A DNA stretch of 64,000 nt from Calliopum simillimum (Eukaryota > Arthropoda > Insecta > Diptera > Lauxaniidae): assembly GCA_951812925.1 (NCBI GenBank), contig OX638369.1, positions 17,203,329 through 17,267,328 of the forward strand, written 5' to 3'. Shown piece by piece: positions 45,149-57,103 of the stretch (position 1 is its first letter; each line of letters starts with the position of its first letter). The translations under genes and the position numbers were made by a program. Under the pieces are notes generated by a model that saw nothing but the letters and a program-made list of their open reading frames with translations, was not told where the DNA came from and searched no databases.

Positions 45149-45183
45149 TCAGTCGTGCGAAAGACGCGCTAGTGTACGGTAAA
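45149..45183 (+). promoter_or_regulatory. Candidate initiator (TCAGTC) of an orphan promoter
   Basis: TCAGTC at 45149-45154 matches the fly initiator TCAGTY, with A45151 as +1. At +28 there is GGTAAA, a weak match to the downstream promoter element. There is no TATA box. The GC content rises sharply immediately downstream. Confidence 0.4.
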
Positions 45184-46120
45184 CGCTCGTTGTTCGCTTA
45201 GCGTAAAAGAATTAACGCGCGCGCGGAAAAACTTCAAACGTAAGAGAAGATACAACATCTCGTGAGTGTAGCTGTGTGTGTGTGAATATCTCAAGAAGGT
45301 GTTAAAATGTAAATAAACAAAATGGGAAATAAATTAAATAAAAACATATGTGAAATAATTAAAAAAATAAATAAATAAATACAAAAAAAAAAAAAATAAA
45401 AAAAAAGCATTTCAATTACAACTTTACACTTAACGAGTACAAGTGCGCGTACCAACCAAAGGTGAATGATGTGCGAATTAAAGTTACGCATACGACGTGT
45501 CTGACAAAGTGCTGTTTTTTTTGTGTTAAAAAGAATTTTAATGAAGCTAAAAATGTTTTTTTTGTGAAAAAGAAAATAAATGTTAATTAAAAATAGAAAC
45601 CTATTAAAAAAATTTTAAATAAAAATCAGAAATTAATTAAATGTTTATATGTTAAATATTTATTAAAACAATAAACATTCATAATCCGCATTAAGTGAAT
45701 GCGTGTGGTCAAGCTGTTTCAAAATTACACATTTGAATACTCGCAGTGTTTTTTTTTTAACAAATACAGTGTTTATTAAATCCTCGATTTAAAAACAAAA
45801 AGCCATAAAAAAAAATTAGTAATAAAAAACATTTAAAAAGAGTCAATTTAATGGAATTAAAATAAAATAATCAATTAAAAAAGTGTTATCAAAAATTAAA
45901 ACAAAATAAATTATTCATATTTTTATACTAAACTATATGAATTTTTTCAAAAACCAATCACATAAGAACGAACCTATACATGTTGCTGAAATTTTGTTTA
46001 ACCACCAGCACCACCCGTTCTCCCCCGTCAGCCGTTGCCAATAATTAAACAAGATAATAATAAATACGATGTTAAAGCTTTTTAATGGATTAATGTTGAA
46101 ACATTGACAAAACAAAAACG
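45151..46120 (+). other. Candidate non-coding first exon (5' UTR) of a gene continuing to the right
   Basis: From the initiator the sequence runs through GAAAGACGCGCTAGTGTACG and AACGCGCGCGCGG, then a long A-rich leader with many short upstream reading frames. It ends at a strong donor, AAAACG/GTGAGTAAAT (46120/46121). Long leaders of this style belong to large fly developmental and neuronal genes with a distal promoter. No coding exon was recognised further right, so the gene body would lie in or beyond 46-64 kb as intron. This is inference from composition and signals only. Confidence 0.4.
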
Positions 46121-46129
46121 GTGAGTAAA

Positions 46130-47800
46130 TATTAATTTAGTCAATTTACGTTGAACTTAATTTGCTGTATAAAGTTTTTATTTTTTTATTTTTCACTTAC
46201 TAATTATATACTATATAAAGAAGAGTAGGCCATCGGCTAGTTTCTTACTACGTTTCAATCGATGTTCTTAAATGAGATTTCGACTTGTTGTTGTAACGAG
46301 ATCACTGAAATCTATGTCCTTTTGTATGCATCATGCAGTGCTATGGAAATTGCTTGGTGAAGTATTTGAGCATTTTTCAATTCAGTTGCATACCAAGCAT
46401 TTTCGAAGGTCTTCTTCATTACGAATGATACAAGGACGCACAGTGGCGGATAGTGGCCATAAATAGGTAAAATTTTAAAGTGCGATAGATTTAAAAAATT
46501 GTTACATTAATCGTCAAGTAACACTGTGGACTAGAATTTTTTTAAATCGGCAAAATCAAAAACTATAGTTTTGAATTTTTGATTTTTATGTCACTTATTT
46601 GAAAGTATGTACATAAATTTGTACATCCTGTACCACAAAATTGGTATCGTCACATTCATACTTTTGAGCGTACATTCGTTAGAAGTTTGTCATTTTAAGT
46701 GTGTTTTTAAAAAATATTTATTTGAAAGTAAACGGTTCACGCTAAGTAAAACATATTCCAAGCCGCACTGTAAATTTTAAAACGGCGTACAAGATAATAA
46801 TTATAAAGATAAGTAGATGGCATTTGTAAAAAAATATTGGTCATCATTCTTAATATCGTATGTGAAAATGGATCTCAAATAGGTGCGTTCCATTTAACTG
46901 TGAAAATCTTATAACCTAAAAGAAAAGACTAAAATATCTACCCTAGAGATCCCTGGCTTTTGCATGTTGCAGATAAAGAACTATTCTATTGAGACCCAAA
47001 ATCGATATAAATTAGCTCCCACACTGTCCCGCCAAAAATTTTTTGTACGTAAATCTTATGCGATGTGGATTGAAAAATTGTTTTCCATTAATGCATTTTT
47101 TCATAAATTTTAATCAATAATTTAAGGTTCTAGATATGCAAATAGCTACTATCGTTCCTCTATATTTTTTTTAAGTACTTAATTCGTAGGATTTGAGACA
47201 AAAACCAGAAAAATCCGTATTTAAAAAATGAATAAAAAATTTTTACTTTCGGGCATACATTTTTTTCTCCAAATTTTTATGAAATTGGAAATCAGTAGGC
47301 CCGAAAACTTAAAAATTGTCTCTCAATACTTGAGTTAAGGGGTTTCCATAATTTTGCAGATTTAAAAAAATTCTAGCCCACAGTGCGTAATGCTTGGGGA
47401 CGAAAAAAAAAAAAATATTAAAGTTTAAAATTTTCCTTGGGTATAGTAACACAGTGGGCTCAAAGTTGAACTTTGAACAGCAAAAATTCTGCACGAAACT
47501 TTTTATATTAACAACTGCTGGAAAAAACCCTCTAGTTAACTTGTTTGATATACCATAGCATATCGTTGGAAAGAATAAAGTTTTAACTTTGTTAAAAATA
47601 ATTTAACATTTTTTCCGCTGATTTTATGCGATTATAGTGATTTCTCAAATATTAAAAAAAATTTTTTTTTTTTCATGAACTATTTCCTGTTGCAGTTTTT
47701 GAGAAAACAAATTATTTTTATTTCTTTAAATTCTGCAACGTTTTAAAAAAGATTTATCAATTTTTGGCTTACAGTCTACTTAAATTCGGAAGATGGTTTT
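46130..47800. other. Spacer with scattered CACAGTG words
   Basis: CACAGTGG or CCACTGTG-like words occur near 46449, 46525, 47373, 47452 and 48743. No matching terminal inverted repeat pair was confirmed, unlike at 60124-61419. No gene seen. Confidence 0.3.
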
Positions 47801-47819
47801 TTTAAAGAAAGGGTAGTAG

Positions 47820-48750
47820 GTTAGGGGTATATTCACCTCTTTTAAGCCCAATTGGAAATTGCTATATCTTAACTTGGACATACCATACCAAAGCATTGTA
47901 CCAAATCTTATAATTTGCGTAAAGTAGTGTCAGTAATATGAAGAATTTTATTTTAATAGGTCGTGGCAACGCCCATTTTTCCATTGAAAATTATTTCTCC
48001 AAATGTACTTTGATACGTACTAGATTTTATCTGAGTCAAACAGTTTCTGAGATATGATGAATCAGTATTCAGAGGGGCGTGGCACCGCCCACTTTTCTAG
48101 TGAGTATTATTTGTTCTTATTGCTTTAGCATATGTACCAAATCATATCAATCTGCGTCAAATATTGTCACAGAAATGTGGAATTTATTTTATTGAGGGCG
48201 TGGTCCCGCCAATTTTTTCAATGAACATTATTTGTCCTGATAATATTTACATATTTACTAAATCTCATTTATCTGCGTCAAAGAGTTTCGGAGATATGAT
48301 TAGTCAATTTTTTGGAAAGCGTGGCACCGCCCACTTTTTAAGCCCATAAATTAGCCTTTTTTATACTAACATAATGTAAAAATTTCTTTAAAAACGGTTA
48401 GTTAGTTCTGAGTCAATAAGGGACAAATACACAAACAAACAAAATCTAGTTTTTATAAAGTTGATTTTCGTTATTTTCTCATAACTTAAAAACCATAAGG
48501 ACAGCTCAAAATTTATAACATTTTTGAAATCAGCCTGGTCAAGTCAATGTAAATTGATACCCATTTTGAAAAAAAGTTTCGACCACCCCTAACTTTGTAT
48601 GGGAGGTAGGCGAGTCCGTCGGAAGATTTTGTTCATGTTCACAGATTTTTATTATTTTAATGTAAAAAACATCTGTACCAAGTTTTAATAGCCTTGCTCT
48701 ATTATTACTGTATATGACCGCCGTTCCATACAAACCTGTCCACTGTGGGG
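47820..48750. repeat. GGGCGTGGCACCGCCCAC-type modules
   Basis: Successive modules each carry GGGCGTGGCACCGCCCACTT or a near variant (47945, 48075, 48195, 48320), spaced about 120-130 bp, with GATATGAT and CTGCGTCAAA words between. The short self-complementary GTGGC..GCCAC core can form a hairpin. Confidence 0.5.
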
Positions 48751-48989
48751 CCGTTCGATATGTTCGAGACTTTTGGAATTTCCAGCAGTAAGTTTAAGTC
48801 CAAAGCTACTTCCTACAGCTGTCATCTATTACACAGGACAATAGTGATTTTGCGGCATAGCGTTTCGGAGTCGATTTCGAGTAATCATGACCTACTGAAT
48901 ACGGAAAACAACCAAGGAAAGGCTTGATAAATACTATAGAAATACTATACCATCAACTACAATGGTTAAGAAAAAAATGGCTAACTGAG

Positions 48990-49270
48990 TTCCCTTGTGG
49001 TTGTAGCAGCACAAGTTATGCCGAACGTTTAGGTTGCACAAAGGAAGTTCTCACGCCAGAAATTGGCGATAAAATCTATGGAGTGATATTGGATGACTTC
49101 ACCCAGTTTATGTTCAGAGCGTGCGCTTACTATCCCTACACAGCAAAAAGCTTGGGAGTAAAATTCAATCCAAATTCATCTACACACAGACAACCAGCCA
49201 GCTAGCTAGACAAACAGACAGACGGTCGCAGCTGTATCGACACAAGAGGTGACAAGGCGCCTATGTAGCG
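48990..49270 (+). repeat. Copy of the GACAGAC-ended fly repeat
   Basis: TTCAGAGCGTGCGCTTACTATCCCT matches the CAGAGCTTG..TTACTATCCCTA module at about 44085. ACACAGCAAAAAGCTTGGG and a run of GACAAACAGACAGACGG follow. Confidence 0.4.
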
Positions 49271-49484
49271 GCATTTAAGTACGCGAAACTTTTTATTAAT
49301 GACAAATTCCTCCAATGTAAAAATTTTGTTTTTATTTATGGGTAGGTATTGCTTTAATATCTATTTGTTTACCAAAAAGTGCTTTATTGAGAAGAAATTT
49401 TAAAAATTTTTATGAAAAGTTAATTTCACATAAATTTTGAAATACTTACCACAAAATTTATGAACGTAGTGACACATTTGACAC

Positions 49485-49735
49485 ATATACGTTGATAGTC
49501 AGGCAGCCACTAGGGCCCTTGGTTCCAATATTACTTAGTCTCGTTTAATCCTTAGCTGCAGAAAATCCCTATGTAAAATAGGGCAGCTATGTAATCTTAC
49601 AATATGTTGGGTTCCCGGTCACAGCAATTTCGTTGGCAATAAAAACGCAAACAAACTTGCTAGGAAAGAGTCTTCAACTGACACAGTTTCTGAAACGCAT
49701 ATTTTGAAGCCGCTTGCAATCTGACATAATCTTAA
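49485..49735 (+). pseudogene. LINE RNase H domain relic
   Basis: With one in-frame stop and a shift the sequence reads DSQAATRALGSNIT, SRLILSCRKSLCKIGQLCNL and GFPGHSNFVGNKNANKLARK. These are the hallmark end of the RNase H domain carried by I-clade and related LINEs (DSQAAI..AL and W(V/T)PGHxxxxGNExADxLAR). No other part of the LINE was seen nearby. A decayed fragment. Confidence 0.62.
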
Positions 49736-49965
49736 ATGATATATCTTCTCTTCTTATACGAGATAAAATTGTATGTACTTATGTACTTATATACCTATGT
49801 ACTTACATATGTATGTTTGGAACGGGCAAAACTTTTTCTCGAAAACGGCCATAGCGATTTTAATGAATCTTTGGATAATGTTAGATATTAACATACAAGG
49901 ATGAATGAGACCTTTGCAAATGCTCACCAGGGGGCGTGGCACCGCCCCTATATTTCAAATTTGAT

Positions 49966-50950
49966 TTGGTCATAACTCGCAAACCATTCAAGGTATTTGA
50001 ATGAAATTTGGGGAGCGGGTTCTGCTTAATAATACCTTGAAACAAACGAAAAGTGGATGGGATCGAATAAGTGCCACGCCCACTTTTTAACCCTTGAAAA
50101 TGTTGATTCAATATTACTCGAAAACGACTCCAACAATTTTGATGAAAATTTAGGAGGTCTTACTTCTACAAACGGGAATTACTATGTGACATACCGTTAT
50201 ATTGGAAAAACTCGTTGAAGGGCGTGGCACCATCCACAAAAATATAATACGGCATAAAAAGAAAACTAAGAAAGCAATCATTCTAAAATTAATTGTGGGA
50301 AGCCTCCTTGCTATAAGGCATCTCTGATCTGAATCAAATTAAAATATCGCCGTTGCGCGTGGAACCTCCCATATAAGCAAAATACTTTAAATGCTATTTT
50401 TCGCAAATTTTACAAGGTATTTGAATGAAATTTGGTAAGTAGGTACTGCTTAATAAAACCTTGTAATAAGCGAAAAGTGAGCGGGATCAAATAAGTGCCA
50501 CGCCCACTTTTTAACCCCTGAAAATTTTGATTTAATATTACTCGAAAACGACTCCAATAATTTTGATGAAAATTTAAGAGATTGTACCAGTGAGAACAAG
50601 TATTAATATGTGATATGCCGTTATATTGGAAAAACTCGTGAAGGGCGTGGCACCGCCCACAAAAATATAAAACACTTTAAAAAGAAAACTACTAAAGAAA
50701 CCTTTCTAAATTTAACTGTAGGGACTTTACTTGCTATTAGGCACCTACGATCTAAAAGTGGGCAAAATATCGCCGGTGCGCGTGGAACCTCCCATACAAG
50801 TAAAACACATTAAATGCTATTTCTCGCAAATGGTACAACATGTTTTGATTAAATTTGGTATGAGGGTCTGGATCATGAGTATCTAAAGCATAATGAAAAG
50901 TGGGCGTTGTTCAATAATTGCCATGCCCACTTTTTGCCAAAATAAAAATT
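49966..50950. repeat. Tandem array of a 424-bp unit, 2.3 copies
   Basis: AAGGTATTTGAATGAAATTTGG starts at 49990 and again at 50414 (period 424). A diverged third start, TTTTGATTAAATTTGG, lies near 50845. Each unit contains AAGTGCCACGCCCACTTTTTA, TACTCGAAAACGACTCCAA, GCCGTTATATTGGAAAAACT, GGGCGTGGCACC and GCGTGGAACCTCCCATA. No coding sequence. Confidence 0.7.
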
Positions 50951-51299
50951 TTTGTTAACTCAGGCGCAAAAAGAAATGAAATGAACTTTTTATGTCTAAT
51001 GTACTTTTCGACGTCTTCATCAGCAGAACTGTCATACCTGCAGGATTTTGAAATATCCTTGCTTGAAGTTGAAGAAAACGCTGTGTTCAGTCTTACAGCG
51101 TAGCTACAAGGAAAGGTGACATTTTTTTTATTAATAGCATCGGATAGTTACACTCTTCTTTATCCAAATATTCTTTCAGATTTTCCAATAGGATTCTTAT
51201 TTTCCGAGTTATGATCCTTTGAAGATAAGATGTTTCAGCCACCATACAAAAGATAAAATATTTTGGGTGCGTGGCATATCCCATTTATTTATTTTAGGG

Positions 51300-53220
51300 C
51301 ATTCTTTTTCACCAAAAAAAAAAAAAAAAAAAAATTTGAGTTTTTGATATTTTTCTATACCATTCGATGCTTTCCGAGTTTTTTCTTATTATAATTCTCA
51401 TCGGTTTATTTATCATTTTGAAAGCATGACCGTTAGAAGTGAAAACATACAAGTTTCATAACAATAAATAGCTATGAATAAAAACATCGACCAAAATAAT
51501 AAGATAAGATTGTTGACCGAGCAGGGATCGGTCTCCAGGTACTGATAGTAATTTCTAGAAAATTAATACTTTTCAATATTTTTCAAGGTTTTTTTTCTTA
51601 ATTGCAAAAAATAAACTTTTCGATTAATAGTAAAACGCATTCAGCCCACGCAATTCCAATTTTAGTTTACGAATAGCTCGACCAATATTAAGTTTCAGTG
51701 TCTGAGTTGTTGCCGGATTACGACAAAAAATCGACACATGACGCTGTCTCATGCGAAAGTAAAATAAAAAACACTCAACGACGTCATCGAATAGTGTTTA
51801 TTTCTGACAATAAAACATAATAAATAAATACTGGCAGTTGACCCACCCCTTATCTATATGTGAATATAATCTTAAGTGTTAAATAACATGGAGTTACCTC
51901 TGGCAGTGCATCATCACTATGATAAATATACTAGATATTCGCAACAAGTTAAATTTAGCTTTTTTTTTTTTTTTTTTTTTTGTATTTCGCAGATTAACTA
52001 TAATTAATACATTTAGGAGTTTTTTAGCAACGTCAGTCAGTCAGCCTAGAGGGTTAAATATTTACACTATTTATACACTCTATTTATAGACACTTAACAT
52101 TAATAATTTTCATTAAGTGCCACTTACGTAAAAAACTTACAGTAGGCATGTGAAAAAAAGAAGCCCCTTTTGGCACAAAATACGTGAAATCTTCAGAATG
52201 AAATATTTCATGCAATACCTATATCCAGAAAAACTTTATTGGGCGGTTTCTTAAGAGTATATCCGTCATATACACATCCAAGCTATAGTTGTGCCAACAT
52301 GATTAAAATCAGCTAATTTTCCATTAAAGTGTCGCAGGATTTCTCTAACGGTCTTCATAGAAGATTTCCTTATGAACGCTGAAAATAAAAATCTCTGCTC
52401 AACAACTGATTTTTTCTGAGTTTTGGATGTTCGGAAAAGTTGCTGAAATTACTTTTCAAAAAAGTTTTTTTCTTAACTTAACAACAGCGTTATTGGAGAA
52501 GTGGTCGTAGAAACTTTACGTTTAAAGTTTGATAGCCTTTGTTAAAAACAAATATAAATTTTTCGAATAAAAATATCAATTTAAAGCCCACTTAAGCTAA
52601 TTTTACCCCTATCTATTAAGGTGTGTGTATTTATTAAGATCATATCTGAAATTTATGGTGGTTACGACCGATAATTTTTACTTTGTTCCACTTTTAACCA
52701 ACAACAATCAATTGATAAGTTTTATCAAATTGTTGTTTTTCATTTTTCATTTCTTTAATTCTTGATATTTTACTTTAAGTTTTCAATTTAAGTAAGTAGT
52801 CTTCAGATATGGAAACTTTTTTTTTTTCAATTTCATTTCATTATTTGTTTGTTGATATTTGTATTTCTAATCAAATTCGCTTATGAAGAAATTAAATTAA
52901 AATTTCTAGGTGGGTACTTTAAGTAGTACATACTATATACTCGAATATGTATGTTAGTATGTACGAGTATACCTAAAGATAAATGAATCGATTGTATATT
53001 TATCAAAAGGGCACAACTTCTGGAATTAAAAGTTTTCAAACATTTTATTGAAATGCACAGGAGTAAAATAAAATTACTTCTTTGGAATATTAAAAATCAC
53101 TAGCGTAACAAGTTTTGAATGAACCATCTTGGGGGGGTTACGGAAAAAATGAAAAAATCGGTAAATAAGGGCAAATAATCACAAAATTGTCTAAAACTTC
53201 GAAATTTTTTATAACTGACT
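51300..53220. other. AT-rich spacer, nothing recognised
   Basis: Poly-A near 51315 and poly-T near 51960. No domain or array noticed. Confidence 0.4.
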
Positions 53221-53229
53221 AAAAGAGAG

Positions 53230-53650
53230 CTATTGAATCGAAAAGTTCATTGGTGACCCCGAAGCTGCGTGAAGTGCAAATCCCAACTAGCGAACTCGAT
53301 TCTTCTATCACACCCCGTTTCAAACGCTGTTTTGGCTTTAAAAGTTGATGCTTCCAGCTTTGCAATTGGTGGAGTAGTCGAGCAGAACATCAACAACGCT
53401 TGGCAGCCATTAGCTTTTTTCTCGAAAAAGTTAACTCCAGCCGAAGTCAAATACAGTGCATATGATCGAGAATTATTGGTTGCATATCAAGCAATATGTC
53501 ACTTTTAGCACATGCTCGAAGGACGCCAATTCATTCTCTACACTGACCACAAACCTCTTTGTTTTGCCTTCAACCAAAATCCAGAAAAAGCAAGTCCTAG
53601 ACAATGGAGACATCATGATTTCGTTGGACAGTTTACAACAGTTTTTAGTA
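53230..53650 (+). pseudogene. Ty3/gypsy-type RNase H fragment
   Basis: The frame reads KVDASSFAIGGVVEQ, then WQPLAFFSKKLTPAEVKYSA and YDRELLVAYQAICHF, a TAG stop, and HMLEGRQFILYTDHKPLCFA and EKASPRQW. These are the standard RT-to-RNase H segment of Ty3/gypsy Pol (DAS..IG..L.Q, WxPxAFFSKKL, YSxYDRELLA, YTDHKPL). Protease, integrase and LTRs are not present. A frameshift upstream (53260-53330) and the stop make it a fragment. Confidence 0.75.
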
Positions 53651-53884
53651 TTTTACAAAAAGTACTATTTTAAGTATTTTTAGTATTCTTAGTTCTAGAT
53701 TACAAAAAACGCTGCACGGCCTAATTTTAAGAACATCTAAAATATTTTTCGTGAAAAGAACACAAAACTAACTTTCATATGAGTTCAAGCCCAAGATTGT
53801 ACGAGGAGACAAACAAAAGTTCGCTAAATTTCTGTTAGCTTATTATTTTTTAAAATTTCAAAGATGAGAAACGATTCACAATTG

Positions 53885-54150
53885 TCCAACACAGCAAAAA
53901 GATAAGGGATAAAGTATAAACTTATTTATACTTTTTGTTTTTATAAACTTATGTATTCTAATTTTGTTATATAACTTTATACAATTTTTTGTCTAAGTAT
54001 AAAGTTTTTCTAAACCAAAAACGTTTAACTTCTAAACCAAAATTGTTATGAACTTCATATAAATTTTATACCAAAATTGTTATGAACTATAAATTTTATG
54101 CCAAAAATTGCTATGAATTATAAATTTTATACCAAAATTGTATAAAAACT
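53885..54150. repeat. ACAGCAAAAAG..ATAAAGTATAAAC repeat with a ~33-bp tandem tail
   Basis: ATAAAGTATAAACTTATTTAT and TTTTATAAACTTATGTATTC match 63330-63380. Downstream, ACCAAAATTGTTATGAACTATAAATTTTAT-type units repeat about four times from 54034 to 54145. Confidence 0.5.
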
Positions 54151-54643
54151 TGACAAAACGTCTAAACGTCCCGCCATTGAGTACACACAAAACTTAGCAT
54201 TCGGGGAAAAATTTATTTTGCGCAGCAGTTCGGAGTAAAAATTGTTAAAAATAAAAAACTTGAAAGGAACGTAGTGTTAGAAAACAAAGCAAAAGTAATT
54301 ATTGTGAGTAAAATAAAAAGACTGTGTCGTAAAAAAAAGTGTTTAAGTTAGAAAAGAAAGGAAAATAGTGTATTTTTGTGACTTCCAACGTAAATTTTTA
54401 ATGCATTTGACCATCGTCACCAGTTTGCAGCAAGTACGCAATTTTTTTATTATGGAATTTATACTGTGCAAGTACCAATATCATTTTTAAATTCCGAAAT
54501 ATTTATTCGAAAATTATGTAAAATTGGTTTAGTTATATAGCACAATATGAATTTAATATCAAATGGTTTAAAATACTTTTATATAAACTTCTATATAAAA
54601 TTACTACAAAAATAGTATAAAAGATTTTTGTATACACATAGGA

Positions 54644-54790
54644 CGAAAGCATCATCTCGTCAGACTTTTACAAAGTGTTTGTCAAAGGTTCAAGACTGGA
54701 CATTTTTCAGTAGAGAACGAACTACGAGAAGGTCGGCCAAGACCTTTAACAGATGATAGATGTGCCAAAAGAAAGTTTATGTTTGTTTAG
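54644..54790 (+). pseudogene. Mariner transposase N-terminal relic
   Basis: The open frame reads RKHHLVRLLQSVCQRFKTGH, FSVENELREGRPRPLTDD, then a stop at 54788. QRFKTGxFSVExExREGRP is the linker between the two helix-turn-helix motifs of mariner transposases. The rest is not recognisable. Confidence 0.55.
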
Positions 54791-54799
54791 CTTTCTATG

Positions 54800-56140
54800 G
54801 GAACGTAATGAATCCGATGACCGCGGTGGGCTTACAAATTGATAGCCTGGCTCTTGGGAATTTAGCTGCTATTTAGCGTTTCTTGAGGGCTGAACGTGCG
54901 TTGTATAGGTGAAAAAGTTTGAAAAAACCGATAAAATATTGGAAAAACTTAAATCGATGTAATCAAGATCATCAATAACGGCAGAAAACGTAAAGAGTGT
55001 TCACTAATCAGAACCTTTTAATTTAGAAGTGCACGAAGGCCTCAATCTGCACCCCTACTTAATTTAATACGTACAAGAATTAAAGCCCTAGGATGCCAGT
55101 CAGAGGCTTTACTTCGTGAACCAGGCAATTGAATGCTTTTCAACATAAAATTGGCCTCCACGCAGTTCTCAGAAGCGTCTGGCACTAAGTGCTTAATAAG
55201 ATATTTCGCAACACAAGTGAAAATAATCAAACGATTATGAAACGTTTTACATCTTGACGCTTGTTACATCATACTTATGTAAGATATATGACCGTTATGC
55301 AACAACGCACCTTGCAAGCGCGGCCATTCATTTCATCCTCCAAAGAATTGCAAAAAAAAATTGTAATAGAGAATTTTAGTCAAGTCATTAATATCTCGTA
55401 TTTTATTAAGGATAATTTATTAACCATTTATTTGTATGATGCAAAAGTAAAGCCTTTTTAAACCACACCCTGACATTTATAATTAATAACAACCTGTTGA
55501 TGTTTGAAAATTTGCTTAGTTACATTGCATATTTTTATTTTTTTTTTTGAGAGATATTGTAGAATTTAAGCAGCACTTTGTTTACATACTCGTGTATATG
55601 CCTTAGGGTGTCCGTTTTTAATCAATTGCTTTTTTTTTAATTTGGCATGTTATGAGTAGGTATTATGTTTGCAAAATTAACAGTAAAAACAAATAAACAA
55701 AAAAAAAAAAAAAAGTAAAATATGTGTATGGTGCATTATACGTAACGATAATACATACTTTCCATTTTAATGAGTTCGGTTTCTCTTAAATTGAAAATTT
55801 AAATTAATAATTGACCACAAGGAATTCTTTTTTTAATTCGATTATATAAAATAATATTGTGTTTAAATTATTAATTACACGTTTATTTTTACAAAACTTA
55901 TAGCCACCATATATAAATATTCGTACTTCTGATATCAATCACGTTCAACATGGCGTATGAGGACCATATACCACAGTGCTTTTCTCAGAATTTAAAAAAC
56001 GATAACAACACCACTCTGAGGTTATTTTATATTATGAGAGCCTATTAAATTCTGCATATTATGGAGTTTTTGAAAAAATTTCAAAATATCGTTAAAATTG
56101 GATTGAGTAAAAAGTTGTGAGTTCAAAACAAAAATACTTT
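54800..56140. other. Spacer, nothing recognised
   Basis: May include the decayed remainder of the mariner copy. No domain could be read. Confidence 0.35.
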
Positions 56141-57053
56141 ATATTAACTAGCTACCAACAAATCAAGTGTCAAGTGGTTTTGTGGTGTGAGATTACTGTT
56201 CTATGTTTTTGAGTAAAAACACCAACATTACAAAAACAAGGCAAAATGCATAGGTAAAAAAACCAAAAAATTTTTGGTAGGTTGGTTTTCGATACGTTTC
56301 ACCCATAACCATATGGTCAATCTCAAAATCTGCCACATGACATTCGTACGCTGTGTTTTGGTCATATCTATGTCAAATAAGTGAAATGTTCATGATTTAA
56401 GTATTTTATATTATTAAGCTTCTTGAGATACACATTTCCTTCGAAAAAAGAATTATTATAAATTGTGTGGTTTTCGTGTTATTAGCAGTCAAAGTTCTCT
56501 GCCACGTGACACAAATTTGGAATTAATTTTTGAAGTGCACATACATTCATCGAAAATTCTGCGCTTCTACCCAACCGATCGGTCACACAATTTTATGTGT
56601 TAGAAATGAAAGATGAATTAAGAGAACTGCATTCATGATGGTCCATTAATCTTATGTGGAAATGATTCAAGAGCAAAAACATTGTCTCTGCCATACAAAA
56701 TCTGCCACGCTACGCCGTCTGAAAAATTGTATGAAAAAATGTATTCATACCCTTGTGAATGTTCGTAACAACAAACAGAATGAAAAAGAGCATTAAATCA
56801 TGTATGTTTACTTGGCTAAATCTCCTTTAAGCTTCATTTTACCCAAGTTTCCCATTAGGTTAGGCGCCAGACGGACTTGAGTATAAAAAATATGAGAACC
56901 GCAATTGGTAGGACTCCAAGTTCCTAAAAATAGGATGATGCCAGAATCTGCGACGTTTCATTTTTTTAAAATTCCCTACCCCCCATATACAGGGTGGCTG
57001 ATTCGAAGTGTTACCAATTCAAAAGACTATATTTTTAGTTTCCATGCACAGAT

Positions 57054-57059
57054 TTTATT
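57054..57059 (-). terminator. Polyadenylation signal AATAAA for the maT transposase
   Basis: TTTATT on the plus strand, about 45 bp beyond the stop codon of the transposase. Confidence 0.5.
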
Positions 57060-57103
57060 GATCAAACGCTATAATTGTTGGAAAATGATCAAATTTTAAG
57101 AAT

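Noticed and set aside
46439..48750. CACAGTGG words as ends of one element
   Set aside because: Flanking sequence after the first eight bases does not match in inverted orientation, so no TIR pair is supported.
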